A model generated the notes under the pieces. That model saw only the letters and a list, made by a program, of their open reading frames with translations. It made no database searches and had not been told where the DNA came from. Positions 17,655-26,425 of a DNA stretch of 64,000 nt are shown here, one piece after another. Location: assembly GCA_024213275.1 (NCBI GenBank), contig JANAVG010000009.1, forward strand, positions 1 through 64,000, in the 5' to 3' direction. The stretch's first letter is position 1. Each line of letters starts with the position of its first letter. Origin of the DNA: Rossellomorea sp. BNER (GTDB taxonomy: Bacteria; Bacillota; Bacilli; Bacillales; Bacillaceae_B). The position numbers and the translations under genes are program-made.

Positions 17655-19327
17655 TCATCACTTCCCATATCAAGCATTGGCATATTGATTCCTTTTTCAC
17701 GTGCTGTTTTCTTTGCCAGTTCATACCCTGCATCAGCATGGCGTACAACCCCCATACCTGGATCCGTTGTCAGTACGCGTTCTATACGTGCCTCCGCTTC
17801 TTTTGTACCATCTGCAACAATAACCACTCCTGCATGCAGCGAGTAACCCATTCCTACCCCGCCGCCGTGATGTACAGACACCCAAGTAGCGCCTCCAACT
17901 GCATTAATCATGGCATTCAAGATCGGCCAATCTGACACAACATCCGATCCGTCTTTCATCGCTTCTGTTTCACGATTTGGGGAAGCAACAGATCCTGAAT
18001 CCAAGTGATCACGTCCGATTACAACGGGTGCTTTTAGTTCGCCGCTTGCCACCATATCATTGATGATTTTTCCGAATCGAGCACGTTCTCCATATCCGAG
18101 CCAGCAAATTCGAGAAGGCAGACCCTGGAACTGAATTTTCTCCTGTGCCATTCGAATCCAGTTACACAGATGCTCATTGTCACTAAATTCACGTAAAATC
18201 GCACGATCGGTTTTATAAATATCTTCAGGATCTCCTGATAACGCAACCCAACGGAATGGTCCTTTTCCTTCACAAAATTGCGGGCGGATATAGGCTGGTA
18301 CGAATCCAGGAAAGGCAAATGCATTTTCTACCCCTTCATCCTTTGCAACCTGGCGAATGTTATTGCCGTAGTCAAACGTGATTGCCCCTTTTTCCATCAT
18401 CACAAGCATTGCTTCTACATGCTTTGCCATTGAAGCCTTTGAGAGCTTCACATATTCTTCAGGATTGGATGTTCTTAATACAGCTGCTTCTTCAAGTGAC
18501 ATTCTAGAAGGTGTATAACCGTTCAGTGGATCATGCGCTGATGTTTGATCTGTCAGCACATCTGGGATAAAGTTGCGCTCAATCATTTCCGGTAGAAGAT
18601 CAGAGGCATTTCCTAATAGTCCAATCGATAATGCCTTCCCTTCGTTTTTTGCCTCTTCAGCCAAACGAATCGCTTCATCTAATGAATGCGTTTTTACATC
18701 TGTATAACGAGTTTCGATTCGGCGATCAATCCTTGTTTCATCCACATCGATGCCAATACAAACGCCACCATTCATCGTGACAGCAAGTGGCTGAGCTCCA
18801 CCCATTCCACCGAGTCCTGCTGTTACAGTAATCGTACCTTTTAATGTGCTATTGAAATGCTGCTTGGCTAACTCTGCAAATGTTTCATATGTCCCTTGTA
18901 CAATTCCTTGGGAACCAATATAAATCCAGCTTCCTGCTGTCATTTGTCCATACATCATCAACCCTTTTTTATCAAGCTCATGAAACGTCTCCCAATTCGC
19001 ATAAGCTGGTACAATATTAGAGTTTGCAATGAGAACGCGTGGTGCATCAGAATGTGTTTTAAAAATAACCGCTGGCTTCCCCGATTGAACTAATAGCGTT
19101 TCATCGTGTTCTAACTCTTTAAGTGACTTGACAATCGCGTCAAAACTCTCCCAATTGCGCGCTGCTTTCCCAATTCCGCCATATACCACTAGATCTTCAG
19201 GTCGCTCCGCAACATCAGGATCTAAATTATTCATCAACATGCGCAGCACTGCCTCTTGCTGCCATCCTTTAGTATTTAATTCTGTCCCTTCATAACGTAC
19301 CACTTTTCTATTTGTTACCGCTTTCAT
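17651..19327 (-). CDS. hutU: Urocanate hydratase
   Basis: This 558-residue NAD-dependent enzyme converts urocanate to imidazolonepropionate. It contains [20 protein letters not shown], the NAD-binding [26 protein letters not shown], and [14 protein letters not shown] with the conserved active-site Cys. A strong GAGGAGGG site precedes the ATG. It is the first gene of hutU-hutI-hutG-yjiH. The histidine ammonia-lyase gene hutH, usually next to it in Bacillus, is not in this window, and no HutP-type regulator is present. Confidence 0.96.
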   Translation of the reverse strand: MKAVTNRKVVRYEGTELNTKGWQQEAVLRMLMNNLDPDVAERPEDLVVYGGIGKAARNWESFDAIVKSLKELEHDETLLVQSGKPAVIFKTHSDAPRVLIANSNIVPAYANWETFHELDKKGLMMYGQMTAGSWIYIGSQGIVQGTYETFAELAKQHFNSTLKGTITVTAGLGGMGGAQPLAVTMNGGVCIGIDVDETRIDRRIETRYTDVKTHSLDEAIRLAEEAKNEGKALSIGLLGNASDLLPEMIERNFIPDVLTDQTSAHDPLNGYTPSRMSLEEAAVLRTSNPEEYVKLSKASMAKHVEAMLVMMEKGAITFDYGNNIRQVAKDEGVENAFAFPGFVPAYIRPQFCEGKGPFRWVALSGDPEDIYKTDRAILREFSDNEHLCNWIRMAQEKIQFQGLPSRICWLGYGERARFGKIINDMVASGELKAPVVIGRDHLDSGSVASPNRETEAMKDGSDVVSDWPILNAMINAVGGATWVSVHHGGGVGMGYSLHAGVVIVADGTKEAEARIERVLTTDPGMGVVRHADAGYELAKKTAREKGINMPMLDMGSDE

Positions 19328-19403
19328 TGTATTCCCTCCTCGTTGTCTATAATTTCATTTTATATTGAAGATTCCGAATATTTATTATAAAATGATGACT
19401 ATT

Positions 19404-19421
19404 TTATGATTTATTTCATAA
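19404..19421. promoter_or_regulatory. Inverted repeat upstream of hutU
   Basis: TTATGA and TCATAA flank a 6-bp centre in AT-rich DNA about 80-95 bp before the hutU start. It could be an operator for the hut unit, for example for the AraC-type regulator upstream. Support is symmetry and position only. Confidence 0.3.
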
Positions 19422-19485
19422 TATTCTGTTTACAATGAAATTTTATAAATAGTTTCAGTTATCTTTCTAATTGACATCAAATAAG

Positions 19486-19555
19486 AAGGTTGTTTCGTAA
19501 ACTTTACTCAAAAAAGAGTAGTGGTTGATTTCCGTTCTAATCAACTTCTTATTTA
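19486..19555. repeat. Family-1 MITE-like element, truncated copy
   Basis: AAGGTTGTTTCGTAAACTTT and AAAAAAGAGTAGTGGTTGAT match the end of the other family-1 copies; the remainder is short and the far end is lost. It lies between the AraC-type gene and hutU. Confidence 0.55.
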
Positions 19556-19564
19556 TAAGAAGTT

Positions 19565-19599
19565 CCAAGGTTGAAGGGTAACTTTCCCTCCAGCCTTGG
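19565..19599 (-). terminator. Imperfect hairpin after the AraC-type gene
   Basis: CCAAGG-TTGAAGGG pairs imperfectly with CCCTCCA-CCTTGG around ACTTT. On the minus strand only a weak T-run follows. It may end the AraC-type transcript before hutU, or act as a partial barrier. Confidence 0.4.
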
Positions 19600-19664
19600 C
19601 ACTATAGAAGAATCCTTTGATACATCTATATACTAACAAGCAAAGTGATTCCAGCCTTTTTTGC

Positions 19665-21134
19665 TCATATCCCGGATCGATAAGCTAATGGTGTTCGTGC
19701 TTCTAGCTGTTTAAATTTAGCATTAAAATAGGTTTGGTGAGAATAACCCGTTAATCGTGATATTTCCTCTAATGATAAATCCGTTTCCTTTAAAAGACGC
19801 TTGGCTTCTCGAATACGTACTTGGTGCAGTGTATTGCGAAAGCTCTGTCCTGATTCGGCAGAAAATCGACGACTAAGAGTACTTTTATTGATTCGAAGCA
19901 CATCTGCACATGCTGCTAAATTCCACTGCGCATCCCAATAATTGGATTCAATCATAGTCTTTACCTTTTCTACGAGTGTGCCAGAATCCCCCTGAGAATT
20001 TCCGTATAAAGGTACTAGTAAATGTCTAATAAATGCAAGTAATTCCTGAATAATCTGGTGGATGACTGGCATACGTATAATATGCTGAAAGACTCTATGG
20101 TAGGCCATTTCCCATTCCTCTTCTTGAATATGGTTAGCCTTCATATATCGGCGGATTTGTGCAAGTACACTAGTAAGCCGGATCCGGACCATGTCAGGAC
20201 TTGGATATGGTCTTCTATAGGTGAAAAATTCATTCTCAACCCACTCCCCAATGGCTTTTGTATCCTTCTTCTCAAGCATTTCTATCCATTGGCGCTGTTC
20301 AATAGGTGTAAGGAAGGGGTCTAATTCTAACCAGTCTGATATTTCATTTTCGGTCAAAATGATGTCATAACCCTCAAAGAAAACTTGTTCAGACAATTGC
20401 TTTGTTTGTTGGTAGATCTCTTTTAGTGAGCCCATTGCTGTTGGAGCATAAATAACAAACGCAAGCGGCTCTTCCATCTGCTCCTTCCAATGCGTCAAAA
20501 AAGTATGATATTCCTCCTTTAATAGGATCGTATCCTGATTTTCATGGATCCCTAATATGAAGTGGGATAAGGCAAAAAACCGATACTTTCCTGAAAAGGG
20601 GTAGCGTTGCAGAGTGTCATAAACAAGGGGGAGGGTGTGTGCTTGTGGAGTTAATAATGCTGACATTATAATCGATTGCGGATGTATTTGTTCTTTTAAG
20701 AAAAAATCGGGGTAGTCGATATCCGCTACTTCCGTTTTTTCCTTCTTACTAATAGGAGCTTGTTGCTGTTCATTTCTGATTTGAAAGCGTAATTGCTGAA
20801 TATGTTTAATTAAATCAGTAGGAGAAAAAGGGCGAAATAATATGTCCTCAGCATGCATGCGAAGACCGCGATAAGCCACTTGAAAAACCCTTTCTGATGA
20901 TATTCCTAGCCAACGGATACGTTTATTTTTCAACGACTCACCTAGTTGCTCATCTTCCCACCCCCACTTGTCCATATCTAATATGATAAAGTCTGGCTTA
21001 TCATGCTGAAGAGCATGCGATAGAGCAGCTATATCATCCCATACCATTAATTGCATTCCCGTGAAATGTGATGTTACAATCCAGCGAACCCCCTGCGCTT
21101 CAAGTGCATCTTTTGCCACCAAATAAACCTTCAT
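19665..21134 (-). CDS. AraC-family regulator with receiver-like N-terminal domain
   Basis: This 489-residue protein has an N-terminal receiver-like domain of about 120 residues (FIILDMDKWGWED at the phosphoacceptor position, but DILFRPFSP with Arg where Lys is expected, and no N-terminal acidic pair), a middle domain of about 250 residues, and a C-terminal pair of helix-turn-helix motifs (LAACADVLRINKSTLSRRF, LEEISRLTGYSHQTYFNAKF). The receiver looks degenerate, so control by phosphorylation is doubtful. The ATG at 21134 is 6 bp after GGGGTG. It lies directly upstream of hutU on the same strand and no kinase is adjacent, so it is the best local candidate for the hut activator. Confidence 0.8.
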   Translation of the reverse strand: MKVYLVAKDALEAQGVRWIVTSHFTGMQLMVWDDIAALSHALQHDKPDFIILDMDKWGWEDEQLGESLKNKRIRWLGISSERVFQVAYRGLRMHAEDILFRPFSPTDLIKHIQQLRFQIRNEQQQAPISKKEKTEVADIDYPDFFLKEQIHPQSIIMSALLTPQAHTLPLVYDTLQRYPFSGKYRFFALSHFILGIHENQDTILLKEEYHTFLTHWKEQMEEPLAFVIYAPTAMGSLKEIYQQTKQLSEQVFFEGYDIILTENEISDWLELDPFLTPIEQRQWIEMLEKKDTKAIGEWVENEFFTYRRPYPSPDMVRIRLTSVLAQIRRYMKANHIQEEEWEMAYHRVFQHIIRMPVIHQIIQELLAFIRHLLVPLYGNSQGDSGTLVEKVKTMIESNYWDAQWNLAACADVLRINKSTLSRRFSAESGQSFRNTLHQVRIREAKRLLKETDLSLEEISRLTGYSHQTYFNAKFKQLEARTPLAYRSGI

Positions 21135-21270
21135 TACTGTCACCCCATATTATATCGATCATTACCGAATATAAATAATTTAACACTTCAATAGAAAAAC
21201 CAGCAAATTGAAAGGCTGGGTTCATACTGCTTTATAGTACAGTGTTAACATCTTTACTACTCTAAATTCG

Positions 21271-21292
21271 TTTAATCAAACGTTTGATTAAA
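21271..21292. promoter_or_regulatory. Perfect 22-bp palindrome, operator-like
   Basis: The half-site TTTAATCAAAC is followed directly by its exact reverse complement. The symmetry and A/T-flanked CAAACGTTTG centre look like a TetR- or LacI-type operator. It lies 137 bp before the AraC-type gene. No matching repressor gene is adjacent. Confidence 0.5.
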
Positions 21293-21454
21293 GTCTTATA
21301 AGCGCTTTATTATTCGGATGGGACGGCTACTTTTGATTTAAATGTCCATTTCAGCTTACTCTTTTTTTGTATTAGAAATCTTGGAATTAGTATTACGAAA
21401 TTGAATTAGTCCAACAAACTATAGATGAATTTCTCTTTTGGTAGATCCACAAAA

Positions 21455-21498
21455 AAACAAGACCGAATGAACGAATACACATTCAAACAGTCTTGTTT
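21455..21498 (-). terminator. Terminator after the yvrJ-like gene
   Basis: AAACAAGAC/GTCTTGTTT with an inner GAATG/CATTC stem; seven T residues follow on the minus strand. It lies 10 bp after the stop of the small gene at 21508. Confidence 0.75.
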
Positions 21499-21507
21499 AG
21501 TCGATAG

Positions 21508-21645
21508 CTATTCCCTCATCTTCTGAGGTAACGTTTGGATCGACGAGATCACTGCATCTAACTTCGTTTCAATTCGATAGAGTAAATACAGGGTTACGAC
21601 GATGGGAAAACCAACCTCAGAAATGAAAGGTATGATGGTATCCAC
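21508..21645 (-). CDS. yvrJ: YvrJ-family small membrane peptide
   Basis: A 45-residue peptide starting at GTG (21645), 7 bp after an AGGAGGTG site. It matches the YvrJ family: a short N-terminus, one membrane helix (VGFPIVVTLYLLYRIETKLD) and a polar amphipathic tail. It follows the DUF1659 and DUF2922 genes and is the last gene before a strong terminator, a gene order common in Bacillaceae. Function is unknown. Confidence 0.8.
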   Translation of the reverse strand: MDTIIPFISEVGFPIVVTLYLLYRIETKLDAVISSIQTLPQKMRE

Positions 21646-21721
21646 TATTACACACCTCCTCTTAATCTAGTTAAAAGGTGTGCCTTCGGAGTAAACTCCA
21701 TAAAAGGACACACCAAGCTTA

Positions 21722-21940
21722 TTAAATAATCTCGTATTCGGTTACATTACGTTCGACAACACGTGCACCCTTAATGGCTACAAGTGCGCCACTTGAGCTT
21801 TGGATAACATTTTCCGCAATAAGACTGTCCATAGCCAGCTTCACTTTCGCTGTATCGATGGGTTCGATTGGATCATCAACGGATACATTTGCCGACTTTC
21901 CAAGCTGGGTTGTAAATTGCAATTCCAATGTTTTCGCCAT
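21722..21940 (-). CDS. DUF2922 protein
   Basis: A 72-residue protein (MAKTLELQFTTQLGKSANVS..., ending ARVVERNVTEYEII) that matches the DUF2922 family in length and in the conserved LEL-F-T--GK and SLIAENVI blocks. It lies between a DUF1659 gene and a YvrJ gene on the same strand and has a good ribosome binding site (AGGAGGAATATATC). The role is unknown. A decayed second copy is at 34969-35076. Confidence 0.85.
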   Translation of the reverse strand: MAKTLELQFTTQLGKSANVSVDDPIEPIDTAKVKLAMDSLIAENVIQSSSGALVAIKGARVVERNVTEYEII

Positions 21941-21977
21941 GATATATTCCTCCTTCCTACGACTTTTCTACTTCTAG

Positions 21978-22196
21978 TTAGGCCTTAATATCAAAGTTTT
22001 CCGTTTTCTCAATATTGACTAACCCTTTGGAAGATAAGCCAGCTATTGATTGAGACACGTTATAAATCTGGTCTGGGGTTGCAGCCGTATTGATGTTGCT
22101 ATAAGACTTGTACTGAAAATTCGGTTTTCCATCTTCCCCGATGCCATCATCATACACCAAGCGCAGTCTTGTACTTGTTAAATCCGCTGTTGCCAT
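21978..22196 (-). CDS. DUF1659 protein
   Basis: A 72-residue protein starting MATADLTSTRLRLVYDDG, with the family's KSYSNINTAATPDQIYNV and SIAGLSSK blocks. The ATG at 22196 follows an ideal GGAGGTGATACAC; the reading frame extends six codons upstream but without a better start. It is the first gene of the DUF1659-DUF2922-YvrJ trio. Function is unknown. Confidence 0.85.
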   Translation of the reverse strand: MATADLTSTRLRLVYDDGIGEDGKPNFQYKSYSNINTAATPDQIYNVSQSIAGLSSKGLVNIEKTENFDIKA

Positions 22197-22386
22197 GTGT
22201 ATCACCTCCTTCACCTTTTATATAGGAGTAAGGAGGAGGATGGGGGTACCCTGAAAAAAGTAATTTCATATTAATGGGAAATGAAGGATTGCTAGATAAG
22301 GGGATTGTTTAATAATTTGGGGTATTAGAAGTATACTTTGGGTTAGGACAGCCATTTGTTTTAATAGTAATATAAACGAGTTGGGT

Positions 22387-22554
22387 CCTTTTTGATTCGT
22401 TCCCCACCTATTAGCATGTGCATAGATTTGAAATCTTGTGCATTTTCTAGTCGTCTTCGTGCATAAAATTTGATTCTCGTGCATTTACTCTTAATCTTCG
22501 TGCATAAAATCAAAAAGTGGTGCATTATCACATTCAAGATAAGGATAATGATGA
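22387..22554 (-). repeat. Dispersed 165-bp element with six phased GTGCAT sites, copy A
   Basis: GTGCAT starts at 22418, 22438, 22459, 22479, 22500 and 22520, that is, spacing 20-21-20-21-20. The reverse complement aligns along its whole length with copy B at 31637-31801, including flanks such as AATGCACNACTTTTTGATTT on one side and GGGAACG on the other. Units alternate between two spacer types, so the true unit is 41 bp. The remainder of 22215-22986 holds no supported gene. Confidence 0.85.
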
Positions 22555-22986
22555 TTCTCCTTAGGCATGGAGTGAGCTGGAATAAATAATCGTATGAATT
22601 CTAAAGGAAAAACGAAGAATGAGAAATACATTTCATCAAAAGTTAGTCTAAAGAACAACATATTGTGTGGTGTAGTAGAAAATGAGGCTATCTGAAAAGG
22701 GCAGAACACATGAGAATTTAAAAATAGAAGCGTTGATTTATCAAAATTTCCAAAATCAAAAATGAGCCGTCTAATAGTAGAGAAGTTGACTTATCAGACA
22801 ACCCCTTTCTAATTATTAGGACTATGATTATGGCGTGAACTATTTTTTCTAGCAAACTCTTCGCATTCCATTTAATTAAGGTTTTGTTTTTGGGTCCTTT
22901 CCTTTTATATTTACTTGTAAAAACATTGATCTCAATCAAAGTAATAGAGCTCCCTATTCTAGTTCATCAACAATACATTCTATAAA

Positions 22987-23970
22987 TTAATCCTTCACAA
23001 AAGTTTCTATGAATTCATTAACGTAATCGGACATTTCCTTAAACTGTGTCCAATGCAGATAATGGTGTCCTTCTAATGTGACGAGTTTCTTTGATGTCAC
23101 ATGATTTAATTGTGATTGATAAAAAGTTATATTGGATTTGCCATCTTTATTTACTTTATCTTTGTCCTTAGCAAAGATCATGACAGGGAGATTTGGAGGG
23201 AATGACATATTCTTCGTTTTTTTTATGTTATTCCTAATTTCATTTGCTTCATTGACTATATTTTTATTATAGCTTTTCCATATAGAAATGATTTTGGTCA
23301 TCTTTAAATTCTCATCAGAATAAGTTCCTTTATCCGCTATAGGTAGAAAATCCTCTGGACTGATAGGTAAGGCCAACCTTGCAATTCCAGTTAAAGAAAG
23401 CAGGCTCACATATTTGGGCAGCGATGGAGCTGCCTCATTAAAGTACTCCAATGCCTTCGGTAAAGTGAAATCGATTCCTATAATAGCTTCAATTTCATCT
23501 GGATATTTATTGGCATAATACATGCTATAGATCCCGGACAAAGAGTGAGGCATTAATATGTACGGCCCTTCTATGTTTGATTTTTTTAGAGCTGTTCTTA
23601 ATTCTTCTACTATATTTTCCACTGTTCGTTCCTTATGGGTTATATCACTCCATCCGTACCCAAAAGGCTCTACAACGACAATTTTATTGTTCTTTGCCAT
23701 CTCGTTAATCAATGGTTCAAAATCTAACACCGGTGCCGCTGTTCCCAGTCCACTTAATAAGACAATGGTATTTTCACCATTACCCTTTGTATGGACATGC
23801 ATGTTTCTACCATCTACTTCAACTAATTGCCCTAATGCCGGGTATTTTATTTGTTCATAAATAGTCATAGCATGATGGAAAACAACCCAAATAAGAAGTG
23901 CTCCAACTAGACTCAATAAAATTTTTCTAATAACCCAAAATCTAAACTTCTTTTTCTTTTTGGTTTTCAT
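22987..23970 (-). CDS. Membrane-anchored alpha/beta hydrolase
   Basis: This 327-residue protein has a Lys-rich start followed by a membrane helix (about 15-35), then an alpha/beta-hydrolase domain. It shows an oxyanion-hole region (LLSGLGTAAP), the nucleophile elbow MPHSLSGIY (Ser near 143), and the C-terminal catalytic His in LEGHHYLHWTQ. The elbow PHSLSG differs from the usual GxSxG at the first position. A GAGGAGG site precedes the ATG. It stands alone. The substrate is unknown; esterase or haloalkane dehalogenase-like roles are possible. Confidence 0.85.
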   Translation of the reverse strand: MKTKKKKKFRFWVIRKILLSLVGALLIWVVFHHAMTIYEQIKYPALGQLVEVDGRNMHVHTKGNGENTIVLLSGLGTAAPVLDFEPLINEMAKNNKIVVVEPFGYGWSDITHKERTVENIVEELRTALKKSNIEGPYILMPHSLSGIYSMYYANKYPDEIEAIIGIDFTLPKALEYFNEAAPSLPKYVSLLSLTGIARLALPISPEDFLPIADKGTYSDENLKMTKIISIWKSYNKNIVNEANEIRNNIKKTKNMSFPPNLPVMIFAKDKDKVNKDGKSNITFYQSQLNHVTSKKLVTLEGHHYLHWTQFKEMSDYVNEFIETFVKD

Positions 23971-24193
23971 TATTTACACTACCTCCTCTAGTATTGTAAA
24001 CACCTATTAGGTCATTAATAATCTTGAGAATTCTTCTTCCTTTATTCTCACCAATCCTATTACTGCCTTTTCTCGTCAAAATGGTTTATATTTGCCACCA
24101 CTGTACGATATATTCCATCCAATTACCTCACCTTCTATCCTAAGCAATGACGGTTAAAGTCCGGTTAGAGGAAAGTTTAAATTTCGTTTAAAA

Positions 24194-24238
24194 AAGGTGT
24201 ATCTGAAAGGTCTTAAAATGACCGTTCAAATACACCTT
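24194..24238 (-). terminator. Terminator after the acetyltransferase gene
   Basis: AAGGTGTAT/ATACACCTT with an inner GGTC/GACC stem; on the minus strand it runs into seven T residues. It lies about 95 bp after the stop at 24331. Confidence 0.6.
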
Positions 24239-24330
24239 ATCCTGTATTTTATCGTTGTTTTGTGCTCATTTGACTTTATATCTACTATAGATTATTTAAC
24301 ATAAGACTTCCGTTTTTATACTTTATCAAA

Positions 24331-24840
24331 TTAACTAAGGCTTTTATAATAAAGAATAGTTGCATCTAATTCGCCATTCGCAGATTTCGCATAATGAGGA
24401 ATTCTTCCAGCCTGAATGTAACCTATTGAAGAATAAAGGTGATTAGAGGGGTCTCCTTCTCTAGTATCTAGAACCAATAACGACCTACCCTCCAGCTTTG
24501 CCCATTCTTCAGCCTTTTGCATTAGGGACCTACCAATACCATTCCGTCGATAATTGTGGTGTGTCATTAATTTAGCGATTTCTGCTCTATGTCCACCGTT
24601 CTGCTTGGTACATAATTGCAATTGTACACATCCCGCAATCTGATTATTTATTTTAGCGACAAATAAAATCACTCCAGGGCTTAATACGCTCCCCCAATAT
24701 TTTGCAGCCTCTGAACGTTTCAATGGTGGCAAAAAGCCAATGGACGCACCATCTTCTACTATTTGTATCAAAAGTTCTGAAAGCTCATCAATATGATTTC
24801 CGATTGATTTTAACTGTTCAATTTTCACATCACTAGCCAA
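24331..24840 (-). CDS. GNAT-family N-acetyltransferase
   Basis: A protein of about 169 residues with the acetyl-CoA binding core: AEIAKLMTHHNYRRNGIGRSLMQKAEEWA (shown here in two parts, the Q/RxxGxG/A loop being RRNGIG) and a C-terminal LYSSIGYIQAGRIPHY. The TTG at 24840 lies 6 bp after GAGGTG and is preferred over a GTG nine bases upstream. It forms a single-gene unit. The acceptor substrate cannot be inferred. Confidence 0.8.
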   Translation of the reverse strand: MASDVKIEQLKSIGNHIDELSELLIQIVEDGASIGFLPPLKRSEAAKYWGSVLSPGVILFVAKINNQIAGCVQLQLCTKQNGGHRAEIAKLMTHHNYRRNGIGRSLMQKAEEWAKLEGRSLLVLDTREGDPSNHLYSSIGYIQAGRIPHYAKSANGELDATILYYKSLS

Positions 24841-24849
24841 AAAAATCAC

Positions 24850-25277
24850 CTCATTTAAGGATTTACCTCATAAATGTAGCAGGAAGACCTTTTTCAAACA
24901 ACAACAATGTTAGATAATATTACAAGCCTTTTTTTATCAATACTCCCAGATCGCTTTATAAGAAAAAGAAAATCCATAAGCTTATCCTCATCAGCTATTA
25001 TGCTTGAAAAAATTGGTGATGCCGCTGTGAAGGAAGCAAGCGTAATGCATAAGTAATGCACGGCTCAACATCAACCTTTTATACTTGGCTATCTTTTCCC
25101 CCATTTACTTTTTCGCAAGAGTTGTATGAGGAGACACCCATTTCAGAGAGAATTTGCTCTAACTCCATAGCAATCACCTTTTTACTATATTTTCGTAAAA
25201 TGTTATCTTTAAAATTTCTATTAGGTTTCAATCATTCCCTTCTTTATTCCATTGCCTCCCACGATGGTTAAAAACTC
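24850..25277. other. 428-bp gap without a supported gene
   Basis: I see only short open stretches without ribosome binding sites. There is no strong repeat or hairpin other than the terminator that begins at 25278. Confidence 0.45.
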
Positions 25278-25316
25278 AAAAACACCTGCCCCGTTAGAGA
25301 AGGAGCAGGTGTTTTT
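25278..25316 (-). terminator. Terminator of the peptide-uptake pair
   Basis: AAAAACACCTGC and GCAGGTGTTTTT form a 12-bp perfect stem with T-run, starting 4 bp after the M42 peptidase stop. Confidence 0.8.
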
Positions 25317-25319
25317 CCA

Positions 25320-26399
25320 TTAATACGTATCCACAAAACTCTTACCAGCTATTTCGTTAGCTGTATAAATAAATTCTTTGATCAATTTAAAACTGTTTTC
25401 CAAGTCAGCCAGGTCTACAACTTCTACAGGGCTGTGTGTGTATCGAGATGGGATAGATACCACTCCGGTTGAAACGCCCGTCGAAGTCATATGAATGGCA
25501 CCACCATCTGTTCCGATTCCCATAAATACTTCCAGTTGATAAGGAATACGGTTTCGAGCCGCTGCTTTCTTAAGATGCTCCGTCACTAATGGATGAGAAA
25601 TAAGCGATTTATCGGCAATTTTAATACATGGACCATCCCCTAATACTCTCGTTCCTTTCATTAATACATCATATGTATCACTTGTTGGAGTCGTATCAAT
25701 GGCGATGGCGAAGTCTGGTTTAAGGGATGGTGTCAAAATGGAGGCACCCCGTAAGCCGACTTCTTCTTGAACGGTAAAAGCACAATAAACATCTCCGTGG
25801 GCACGCTCTGACTTCTTTAAATCCTGCAAAAGCTTGATCAATAAAGCACAGCCAGCACGATCATCAAGTGCTTTCCCTACTACTCTGGGATGTTTTTCAC
25901 TTCCAATCAATTTCAGCTCTGATCCATAGGAGATCGGTTGCCCAACCTCAATCCCCATTTCCTTCGCATCTTCCGCTGAACGAGCCCCTATGTCAATATA
26001 TAGCTCTCGATGTGAATCAATCCTTTTCGGATCATCCCATTTCATATAATGAACGGATAATGCTCCGATAACGCCATGTATATAGCCTTTGTTGGACTTG
26101 ATCATTACAGGCTGTGCAAGGAGGATTCGATCATCGAAGCCTCCGACTATTTCAAAGCGAAGTGTTCCATTTGATTCGACTTTCTTTACGATAAAACCAA
26201 TTTCATCAGAATGAGCTGCAAGCAAAACAGACGGAAAGTCATTCTGTGTTGCACCAACTTTGGCAATTACATTCCCTAATGGATCTACATGATATTCATC
26301 AGCATAATCTTTTATTTGTTCGATAATAAAACGTTGAATGTCTTGTTCAAATCCGCTTGGGCTGACTTTCTCACATAACTCTTTTAAAAGCTGATACAT
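25320..26399 (-). CDS. M42-family metallopeptidase
   Basis: This 359-residue cytoplasmic aminopeptidase has the M42 zinc-site motifs: AAHSDEIGF (His near 63), KALDDRAGC (bridging Asp), VQEEVGLRGA (catalytic Glu pair), AIDTTPTSD and a C-terminal RYTHSPVE with the last His. Family members (YsdC, FrvX, glutamyl aminopeptidases) form large shells that trim peptides. It starts 26 bp after the peptide-binding protein gene, with GGAGGG, so import and hydrolysis of peptides are probably coupled. Confidence 0.9.
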   Translation of the reverse strand: MYQLLKELCEKVSPSGFEQDIQRFIIEQIKDYADEYHVDPLGNVIAKVGATQNDFPSVLLAAHSDEIGFIVKKVESNGTLRFEIVGGFDDRILLAQPVMIKSNKGYIHGVIGALSVHYMKWDDPKRIDSHRELYIDIGARSAEDAKEMGIEVGQPISYGSELKLIGSEKHPRVVGKALDDRAGCALLIKLLQDLKKSERAHGDVYCAFTVQEEVGLRGASILTPSLKPDFAIAIDTTPTSDTYDVLMKGTRVLGDGPCIKIADKSLISHPLVTEHLKKAAARNRIPYQLEVFMGIGTDGGAIHMTSTGVSTGVVSIPSRYTHSPVEVVDLADLENSFKLIKEFIYTANEIAGKSFVDTY

Positions 26400-26425
26400 T
26401 CCTTATTCCCTCCAAAGCTATAAAA

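Noticed and set aside
22387..22554. CRISPR-like array in the ATGCAC element
   Set aside because: Repeats of 6-7 bp at 20-21 bp steps are far too short, and the spacers are shared between the two copies.
22266..22939. Short minus-strand reading frames of about 72 codons
   Set aside because: They run through the phased repeat element and AT-rich DNA, have no binding sites and no protein-like patterns.
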